Shown: positions 33,248 to 38,693 of the stretch, piece by piece
How the letters are laid out: every line of letters starts with the position of its first letter
How positions within the stretch are numbered: position 1 is the stretch's first letter
From: DATBGO01 sp050011895
GTDB taxonomy: Bacteria; Actinomycetota; Actinomycetes; Streptosporangiales; Streptosporangiaceae
Direction: 5' to 3'
DNA: 38,693 bases
Assembly (NCBI GenBank): GCA_050011895.1
Contig: JBEKIF010000040.1
Coordinates: 1 to 38,693, forward strand
Made by a program: the position numbers and the translations under genes
The notes under the pieces: model-generated
Database searches by the model: none
Seen by the model: only the letters and a program-made list of their open reading frames with translations
Told to the model about the DNA's origin: nothing

Positions 33248-33467
33248 CCGCAACCGGCGGTGTCGCGGCGGGCCCGTTCCACGTCGATTGCCACCGGGGC
33301 AGCGTACGGGATGGCGGCTCAACCCGGGGAGACATCTTCCGGAATGTCCGCGCGCCCCGGAAGGGCACCTACCCTGGGAAGGCGTTAGGACATGAGATGG
33401 CCGCCCGGCCGGACAGCGCTTCTCGCTGACCGGCACCGTGACGGACCGACACTGGGAGGACCGGAAC

Positions 33468-34352
33468 ATGGTGCTGGCGACGTGGCACCTGGATACTGTC
33501 GTCCAGTACGCGCGCAGCAGCCTGCTCGAGGCGGTGCTGCTGGTTACCGGCACAATCCTGCTGACCCGCTTCGCGAACTGGGTGAGCGGCCGGATCACCT
33601 CGAGCATCGACGCCAAGGCCGACCAGAGCGATGCTCTGGTGAGCTCTGAGGCGCTGAAGTACCGGCACTCGGTTACGCAGGTGATCACCTGGACCCTGCT
33701 TGTCGTGATCTACTGCGTGGTGGGCGTCCTGGTGTTGCAAGCCCTGGGCGTCCCGCTATCCGGCTTCATCGCGCCGGGTGCGGTGGCCGCGGTGGCTATC
33801 GGCTTCGGCGCGCAGCGGGTGGTTCAGGACCTCCTGTCCGGCTTCCTGATCGTGACCGAGCGGCAGTACGGCTACGGCGACATCGTCCGGCTGACCGCCA
33901 CGGGAGTCACGGCGGCCGCGACCGGCACGGTCGAGGAGGTGACGCTGCGCACCACCCGGATCCGCTCACTGAACGGCGAGGTGATCATCACGCCGAACGG
34001 GCAGATCGTGCAGGTGACGAACCTTTCCAGGGACTGGGCACGGGTGGTCGTCGACGTTCCGGTGCCAGTCAGCGTCGACCTCAACCACGTCACTGAGATC
34101 CTGCACCAGGTCTGCGACGAGGTTTTCAGTGACGAGGAGATGAAGCCGCTGCTGCTGGATCCGCCGAATGTGATGGGCGTGGAGAACCTGGAAGTGGATC
34201 ACTTCAATCTGCGGGTGGTCGCCCGGACCCTGCCGGGCAAGCAATTCGATGTGGGGCGCGACCTCCGCGCCCGGATCACGCTGGTGTTCCTGCGCGAAGG
34301 GATCACCCTGCACGCCAGCCTCGACGTCGCCGACTCGACCAGCGAGAGGTGA
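33468..34352 (+). CDS. MscS-family mechanosensitive channel
   Basis: A 294-residue small-conductance mechanosensitive channel. Two helices (about 17-35 and 64-88) precede the pore helix, which carries the MscS pattern of small residues (SGFIAPGAVAAVAIGFGAQR), then VVQDLLSGFLIVTERQYGYG and the beta domain (LRTTRIRSLNGEVIITPNGQ) and the alpha/beta vestibule domain to the end. It should release solutes on osmotic downshock. The ATG at 33468 has GGGAGGACC upstream; the frame extends ten codons further. It is followed after six bases by the Ser/Pro-rich protein gene, so the two form an operon. Confidence 0.92.
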   Translation: MVLATWHLDTVVQYARSSLLEAVLLVTGTILLTRFANWVSGRITSSIDAKADQSDALVSSEALKYRHSVTQVITWTLLVVIYCVVGVLVLQALGVPLSGFIAPGAVAAVAIGFGAQRVVQDLLSGFLIVTERQYGYGDIVRLTATGVTAAATGTVEEVTLRTTRIRSLNGEVIITPNGQIVQVTNLSRDWARVVVDVPVPVSVDLNHVTEILHQVCDEVFSDEEMKPLLLDPPNVMGVENLEVDHFNLRVVARTLPGKQFDVGRDLRARITLVFLREGITLHASLDVADSTSER

Positions 34353-34358
34353 TACCCG

Positions 34359-34721
34359 ATGCGCACCTGGCTACGCGAGCACCTGCCTGTCCGCACGTCG
34401 ACGGCGGTGATCACGCTCTTCTTCGTCGCGGTTCTCGCGTTGTACCTCTCACCTGTCGGCTACCAGCCCCCGGCCCAGGGCGCAACACAAGTGTCGCCGA
34501 CGCCAACCGAGTCGTCGCACCCGTCCCCGTCCCCGTCCCCGACCCGGAGCGTCACGCCGCAGGCCAGCCGGTCACCCACCGCCACCCCGACGCCGTCGAC
34601 ATCCGCCACCCGAAGTCCGGCGTCCTCCCCGTCGCTAGGCTCGTCTCCGTCGCCCTCGGTTAGCGCGACGCCGACGCCGGCGCCTACCACGAGCACCCCG
34701 GTGCCCGGCACCGGCGGCTGA
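34359..34721 (+). CDS. Membrane-anchored Ser/Thr/Pro-rich protein, operon partner of MscS
   Basis: A 120-residue protein: a short basic N-terminus, one hydrophobic helix (AVITLFFVAVLALYLSPVG, about 16-34), then some 85 residues of almost only Ser, Thr, Pro and Ala (S-P-S-P-S-P-T-type repeats), ending in G-T-G-G. By charge the tail faces outward, where it could be O-mannosylated as known for Pro/Thr/Ser-rich tails in actinobacteria. GAGAGGTGA precedes the ATG at 34359. Its start lies six bases after the MscS stop. Role unknown; it may modulate or tether the channel to the wall. Confidence 0.7.
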   Translation: MRTWLREHLPVRTSTAVITLFFVAVLALYLSPVGYQPPAQGATQVSPTPTESSHPSPSPSPTRSVTPQASRSPTATPTPSTSATRSPASSPSLGSSPSPSVSATPTPAPTTSTPVPGTGG

Positions 34722-35061
34722 ACGAGTAGCCGGGCTGCGGGAGACTGTCGTCGTGCCGGGCGATGGCGACCACCAGCAGGATGCGGCGGGCGTGCGGCGT
34801 CGATAACCAGGAGCAGGGCGCGCCGGTCTGGGTGTGCTCGCGGCTGCGCGCCACCTGGGCGGCGATCTGGCCCGGGCTGCGCGATCTGGGCTGAGCCTGG
34901 CGCTCGGCCGGGATCGTCGGCCCGGCCGGGTACCGGCGGTCCGGAACCTCGCGGGACGCGGTGATCGGTGCTGGCCCGGATACCCCGGTCGCCGGTCCGG
35001 CCGGGCTGCTAAACGATCTCCTTTACCTGCGGTGTTGCTCGCGGTGTCCTATTGTTCCGGT
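34722..35061. other. Intergenic region; no convincing gene
   Basis: The downstream frame stays open back to 34834 but this part is Arg/Gly-rich and unlike a protein of the family. A second frame (to a stop near 34894) reads DNQEQGAPVWVCSRLRATWA, which looks somewhat protein-like and may be a gene remnant. TATTGT at 35050-35055 could be a -10 element for a leaderless message starting at the GTG 35062. Confidence 0.35.
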
Positions 35062-35964
35062 GTGGTCGCGCAGGAATTCAGCATCCCGATGCCAGCTCAA
35101 TCCGTCGTCGCCGTGCCACCGCCGGGGGCTGGCCCTGGCATGTGGGCAGGTGCGCCGAGCGCGGTCTGCAGCGGCGGCGAGATCTACCTCGCCTACCGGC
35201 TGCGGCGGCCGATCGGGCAGGGGCGCGGCTACGCGGTCGTGGTGGCGTACTCGGCGGACGGGGAGCGCTTCGAGACCATCACCACCGTCACCAAGGAACA
35301 ATTCGGCGCCGAGTCGCTGGAACGGCCGGCTCTGGTCGTCACCCCCGACGGGACCTGGCGCCTCTATGTGAGCTGCGCCACGCCGGGCACCAAGCACTGG
35401 CGGGTCGAGGTGATCGAGGCCGACAATCCCGCCTCGTTCGACCCCGGGCACAGCGAGCTCGTGCTCCCTGGCGATACCAAGACCGCCGTGAAGGACACGG
35501 TGATCGCGCGCTTCGGCGGCCGCTGGCATCTATGGGCCTCGACGCACCCGCTTGCTGACCCGCTTGAGGCCGACCAGATGGTCACCGAGTACGCCACAAG
35601 CGCCGACGGCCTGGAGTGGACCTGGCAGGGCACCGCGCTGAGCCCGCGCCCCGGCACGTGGGATTCGCGTGGCGTGCGGGTGAGCGCGGTCCGGTTCACG
35701 GCGGACGGCGTTGTCGCCTACTACGACGGGCGCGCCAGCGCGGCGGAAAACTATGAGGAGCGCACCGGCCTTGCGACCGGCCCGGACCCGGCGACGCTGA
35801 GCGCGGTCGGCCCCGTCTACGGGTCACTCTACGGCGGCGGGCTGCGGTACCTGAACATCGTCGACGTCGGCGACGGGCACGAGCGCCTGTACTACGAGAT
35901 GACGCGCGCGGACGGAGCCCACGACCTGCGGACCGAACTGCGTCCCCGGCCGCGCGCCGAGTGA
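35062..35964 (+). CDS. Glycosidase-like five-bladed propeller protein
   Basis: A 300-residue protein with the look of GH43/GH68-type beta-propellers: a GMWAGAPSAVCSGGEIYLAY block near the N-terminus, YAVVVAYSADGERFETI, an L-E-R-P-A-L-V-V-T-P-D-G-T-W-R-L-Y-V block with a possible catalytic Glu, KDTVIARFGGRWHLWASTHP, TWDSRGVRVSAVRF, and a C-terminal RLYYEMTRADGAHDLRTEL. Many related actinobacterial proteins are annotated only as hypothetical. No signal peptide is visible from this start. The GTG at 35062 has no ribosome-binding site but sits seven bases after a possible -10, so a leaderless message is likely; an earlier GTG (35044) is an alternative. The exact sugar activity, if any, is unknown. 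Confidence 0.7.
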   Translation: MVAQEFSIPMPAQSVVAVPPPGAGPGMWAGAPSAVCSGGEIYLAYRLRRPIGQGRGYAVVVAYSADGERFETITTVTKEQFGAESLERPALVVTPDGTWRLYVSCATPGTKHWRVEVIEADNPASFDPGHSELVLPGDTKTAVKDTVIARFGGRWHLWASTHPLADPLEADQMVTEYATSADGLEWTWQGTALSPRPGTWDSRGVRVSAVRFTADGVVAYYDGRASAAENYEERTGLATGPDPATLSAVGPVYGSLYGGGLRYLNIVDVGDGHERLYYEMTRADGAHDLRTELRPRPRAE

Positions 35965-36056
35965 CACCTGGGAGGCCGCGCGTAGTCACCCGGGAGGCGC
36001 GGAGTGACCCGGGAGGTCGCGCGTGCGGAATGACCTGGGAGGCCGCGCGCGCCGAG
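35962..36056. repeat. Four imperfect tandem repeats between convergent genes
   Basis: The unit TGAC(AC)CYGGGAGGYCGCGCG occurs at 35962, 35986 (shortened, beginning TCAC), 36005 and 36031, each 19 to 26 bases long. It begins at the stop codon of the propeller gene and ends just before the stop of the sulfotransferase gene. It could fold into GC-rich structure and act in transcript ending. Confidence 0.65.
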
Positions 36057-36072
36057 CGAACCGCCAAGCCGC

Positions 36073-37038
36073 CTAGAACTCTCGCGGCCGCCCGTTCTTT
36101 GCCTGGATCTGGCCCGCTGGCCTGGCGCCGACCAGGCCGCCTGAGTCGCCGCGCGGCTGCAGCCAGTCGCCAAAGTCCTCGCCGGTCACGCGCTCGAGCA
36201 GGCGGATGTCGGCCTCGAAACGCGGGATAAGCGCCCGGCGCTCGTCCCAGGTCAGCGGCCGGCGCGGCGGGCTGTCCCGTTGCAGCGTCCGCTCGAGTGC
36301 CTCGGTCGGCAGCCCGGGGATCGCATGGCCGATCCGGAGCGCCGCGGAAAGAGCGCGATGCCGGAGCGTCAGGTCCGGATGGGCAGTGACGTTTTCCCTC
36401 GGCACCTGGGTGACGACGCGCTGGGGCACCCGGAGGAACGCGCAGATCCGGTCGAGGACTATCGCGGGCTGCTCGATCAGGGTCCGGTACCGGAAAACCA
36501 GGACCTGGTCCCGCGGAAACACCCGGTACAGGTGGTCCAGCTGCTCCCCGTATCGCCCGAGCGCCTGGTAGTGCCAGAAATCCGCCCACCCGGCCGCGAT
36601 CCGGCGTTCTTCCTCGGCGCAGGCTTTCACGAAGTCGCCAATCGGGTCGAGCCCGGCCGACCACAGGTGGGTCCAGTTGGAATGCGCCCGCTCCACCGGA
36701 TCGCGCAGGATGACGATGAGCCTGGCGTCGGGGATAAGGTCCCTGATGCGGCGCTGCGCGTCGTGCCGGTACAGGTAGAACGGCGTCGACTCGCCGCGCA
36801 GCTGGCCGGCGGGCGCGGCGTCGAAGAGCGCCTCGTATTCGTCCCGCTGCCACACGTGCTCGCGGTAAGTGCGGAGGTCGCCGGGGCCGCCGCGGGTCGG
36901 CGGCGGGCCATCGGTGAGAAAGAACTTGGGTTCCTTGACAGGGGACAGGTACAGGGACGGGTGCGGGGCGAGCGCCGCGTGCAAGGCTGTGGTGCCCGCC
37001 TTCGGCGCTCCTGCCACGAAAAAGTCCGGCAGGGCCAT
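36073..37038 (-). CDS. PAPS-dependent sulfotransferase
   Basis: A 321-residue sulfotransferase of the heparan/deacetylase-NST-like bacterial group. The 5'-phosphosulfate loop is at the N-terminus (FVAGAPKAGTTALHAALAPH, about 7-26), followed by LYLSPVKEPKFF with the expected acceptor-side Lys/Glu, and the 3'-phosphate motif IVILRDPVERAHSNW with the Arg and Ser. It transfers sulfate from PAPS to a hydroxyl or amine of a glycan, lipid or metabolite; the acceptor is unknown. The C-terminus carries a short disordered tail. The ATG at 37038 has GAGGAG upstream, and TATAAC about 28 bases before the start may be a -10. Confidence 0.88.
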   Translation of the reverse strand: MALPDFFVAGAPKAGTTALHAALAPHPSLYLSPVKEPKFFLTDGPPPTRGGPGDLRTYREHVWQRDEYEALFDAAPAGQLRGESTPFYLYRHDAQRRIRDLIPDARLIVILRDPVERAHSNWTHLWSAGLDPIGDFVKACAEEERRIAAGWADFWHYQALGRYGEQLDHLYRVFPRDQVLVFRYRTLIEQPAIVLDRICAFLRVPQRVVTQVPRENVTAHPDLTLRHRALSAALRIGHAIPGLPTEALERTLQRDSPPRRPLTWDERRALIPRFEADIRLLERVTGEDFGDWLQPRGDSGGLVGARPAGQIQAKNGRPREF

Positions 37039-37336
37039 CTCGGGATCTCCTCGGTCGGGGCCAGCCGTTATACCTACTCTTTAACTAGGATGTTCTTTCC
37101 GGACACCGCCCGTACCCTGGATCCGGCAATTCTCCCGTCGGATCCGCTGTCACGAGCCAAGTGACGGGCGCCGGTATCGCTGCTCCCTGGCCTGCCGGTG
37201 CGCGGATGGGAGCGGGAGGACAGCTGGCTGGCCAGCGCTCTGAGCACGATCCCTCCGAGCCCTCCAGCCATCGGCCAGGCGCAGTACAAATGTAGCCGAC
37301 CGCCGCGACCACGGCCGCGATCGACGGTTAGCCGGA
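37039..37336. other. Intergenic region upstream of the sulfotransferase; no gene recognised
   Basis: About 300 bases between two minus-strand genes. Minus-strand frames at 37074-37312 overlap one another in different frames and lack ribosome-binding sites. The AT-rich island around 37070-37100 (minus strand AGTTAAAGAGTAGGTATAAC) is probably the sulfotransferase promoter. Confidence 0.4.
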
Positions 37337-38260
37337 CTACCGCCGCAGTCGGGCAAGCGGCGGAGCGGGCATCGGCTCTCCGTCGTAATCGGCGACCGTG
37401 CCGAACCTGCCGTCCCGCCAGTCAGCCGCTGCCGCCGCGATCTCCTCGGGCGTCCGCGCGACGAAGTTCCACCACATCAGCAGTTGCTCGCCGAGCGGCA
37501 CGCCGCCCAGCAGGATCAGCCTGCTCCCCTCCGGCGCAGCGATCTCGGCCCGCTCCCGCCCGGTGCCCAGGTAGAGCAGGCTGCCCGGCCCCAGGGCAGT
37601 GCCCGCCACCTTTGCCGACCCGAGCGCGACGAAGATCACGTGCTCGTGCTCAGGCTGGAGCGGGAGGGTACCGCGCCCGTCCTGCCCCGCGATCAGCTCC
37701 GCCCCAACGATCTCCGAATACACCCGGGCAGGCGACCGCGCGCCGCCCAGCGACCCCATGAACACGGTGGCCGCGAACCCGGCGATGTCAACCGTCGGCA
37801 GCTCAGAGTGATGCGCGAAGGCCGGTTCCACCTGGCGCGCTGTCTCTGGCAGCGCCACCCAGAGCTGGACCCCGTGCAGCGCCGGGTCATGCTCGGCAGG
37901 CGAGACCTCGGCGTGCGCGATCCCGCGCCCTGCGGTCATCAGGTTCAGCTGGCCGGGCCGGATCAGCTGCTCGCTGCCGAGGCTGTCGGTATGCAGGACA
38001 TCACCGGAGATGAGCCAGGTGACTGTCTGCAGGCCGATGTGCGGATGCGGCGGCACCCGCATCCCGGCTACGCCGTCTACCGACATCGGCCCGTAGTGAT
38101 CGACGAAGCACCAGGCGCCGACGCTCCGCCGCAGCCGGAGCGGCAAGAGCCTGCGGACGGTCATGTCGCCTACCCGCGCCTCCTTGGCACCGGTAAGTTC
38201 AAGTCCAAGGGAATTAACGGGCGTCTCGGCTATCTCGAGCTGCGCATCGACTGTGCTCAT
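37337..38260 (-). CDS. Pirin-family bicupin protein
   Basis: A 307-residue pirin. The N-terminal cupin holds all four iron ligands of the family: PPHPHIGLQTVTW (His 72, His 74) and GRGIAHAEVSP (His 116, Glu 118), with the same spacing as human pirin. The second cupin (about 165-290) has no metal ligands, as usual. Bacterial pirins can have quercetin dioxygenase activity or bind metabolic enzymes; the role here is open. The ATG at 38260 follows GGAGGG. It is divergent from the AhpD-like gene 78 bases away, and both may answer to oxidative stress. Confidence 0.92.
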   Translation of the reverse strand: MSTVDAQLEIAETPVNSLGLELTGAKEARVGDMTVRRLLPLRLRRSVGAWCFVDHYGPMSVDGVAGMRVPPHPHIGLQTVTWLISGDVLHTDSLGSEQLIRPGQLNLMTAGRGIAHAEVSPAEHDPALHGVQLWVALPETARQVEPAFAHHSELPTVDIAGFAATVFMGSLGGARSPARVYSEIVGAELIAGQDGRGTLPLQPEHEHVIFVALGSAKVAGTALGPGSLLYLGTGRERAEIAAPEGSRLILLGGVPLGEQLLMWWNFVARTPEEIAAAAADWRDGRFGTVADYDGEPMPAPPLARLRR

Positions 38261-38338
38261 CGGCAGTCCCTCCGGGCCTTAGCCCGCGCTGCTGCATGCT
38301 GGGCGGACAAGTCTTGACGATAGAGGAGGCGGCACGCA

Positions 38339-38686
38339 ATGGCCACGAACCACGAACTGCTCCATGAGCTTGCCGGCGCCGGTCGTACGCTCCGCGACGC
38401 GATTCCCGAGGTCTATGCCGGCTACGTCCGGATGGCGACCGCAGCGCTTGGCGATGGCGGCGCCTTGCCTGCCAAGATGCGGGAGCTGATCGCCCTGGCC
38501 ATAGCGGTGACGACGGAATGCGATGGCTGCATCGCAGCGCACGCCCGGGGTGCCGCGGGCCGCGGCGCGACCGCCCAGGAAGTCGCCGAGGCGCTGGGCG
38601 TCGCGATCGCCATGAATGGCGGCCCAGGATCGGTGTGGGCCCCCCGCGCATATGCCGCGTTCCAAGAATTCGCCGCCAAGCAGTAG
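38339..38686 (+). CDS. AhpD-like/carboxymuconolactone decarboxylase-family protein
   Basis: A 115-residue member of the CMD/AhpD family. The motif E49-(11)-C61-D-G-C64-(3)-H68 (in MRELIALAIAVTTECDGCIA) reproduces the Glu-Cys-x-x-Cys-His peroxidase site of AhpD, so thiol peroxidase/disulfide reductase activity is more likely than decarboxylation. The rest is all-helical, ending with the family's A-M-N-G-G segment. The ATG at 38339 follows GAGGAGG. It pairs divergently with the pirin gene, a common neighbourhood; a shared promoter region of 78 bases separates them. The coding region is complete within the window. Confidence 0.92.
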   Translation: MATNHELLHELAGAGRTLRDAIPEVYAGYVRMATAALGDGGALPAKMRELIALAIAVTTECDGCIAAHARGAAGRGATAQEVAEALGVAIAMNGGPGSVWAPRAYAAFQEFAAKQ

Positions 38687-38693
38687 CCCGGAG

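Noticed and set aside
36280..37164. 294-codon open frame on the plus strand
   Set aside because: Antisense to the sulfotransferase gene, whose PAPS motifs are intact.
37074..37312. Overlapping minus-strand small frames
   Set aside because: They run in different frames through the sulfotransferase promoter region and show no domain or start signal.

Overview
This window looks like chromosomal DNA from a high-GC Gram-positive actinobacterium, probably a soil-dwelling filamentous type. The reasons are the very GC-rich codon third positions, the many GTG starts, short Shine-Dalgarno sequences of the GGAGG type, and a gene set typical of such genomes: GlgC and Pgm, a NarL/DesR-type two-component pair, a MurJ-associated type pseudokinase, PaaX-type regulator, DUF899, DUF2237, DUF4234, GYD and pirin proteins. 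No tRNA, rRNA or CRISPR array was seen.

Layout. Bases 1-1500 are a mobile-element graveyard: what looks like the 5' end of a group II intron reading off the left edge (minus strand), then a badly decayed IS1634-type transposase whose C-terminal part now lies inverted. Bases 1500-13400 carry mostly single genes: a polytopic membrane protein with a repeated Trp-Pro-Phe signature, a DUF899 protein, a hypothetical, a GYD protein, an FAD-dependent (DAO-family) oxidoreductase, a cytidine/dCMP deaminase-like enzyme, an acyltransferase-3/SGNH protein that has lost most of its membrane domain, DUF2237, an HdeD-like membrane protein, glgC and a small membrane protein. Bases 12490-15950 (minus) hold a CotH-type kinase followed by a predicted extracytoplasmic-style propeller protein (likely operon), and a DUF4234 membrane protein.

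Bases 16370-25430 look like a catabolic block: an SDR dehydrogenase, a CurA-type NADPH oxidoreductase, an alpha/beta hydrolase, a PaaX-family repressor, a single-chain NDP-forming acyl-CoA ligase, an FAD aromatic-type monooxygenase and a MaoC hydratase. Together they could oxidise, activate as CoA thioester, hydrate and dehydrogenate an organic acid; the substrate cannot be read from sequence. The block contains the clearest cis-regulatory signals in the window: a 13-bp inverted repeat in front of the monooxygenase, and a consensus sigma-70 promoter with a hairpin leader in front of the MaoC gene.

Bases 25500-38693 hold a VIT1-type metal transporter, a histidine kinase/response regulator pair followed by what seems the stump of a SARP-type regulator, a large membrane-anchored pseudokinase, pgm, an MscS channel with a Ser/Thr/Pro-rich membrane-anchored partner, a glycosidase-like propeller, a sulfotransferase, a pirin and an AhpD-like protein. 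I found no single obviously new system; the best candidates for a second look are the CotH/propeller pair, the WPF-repeat membrane protein, the shrunken OatA-like protein, and the regulated catabolic block.
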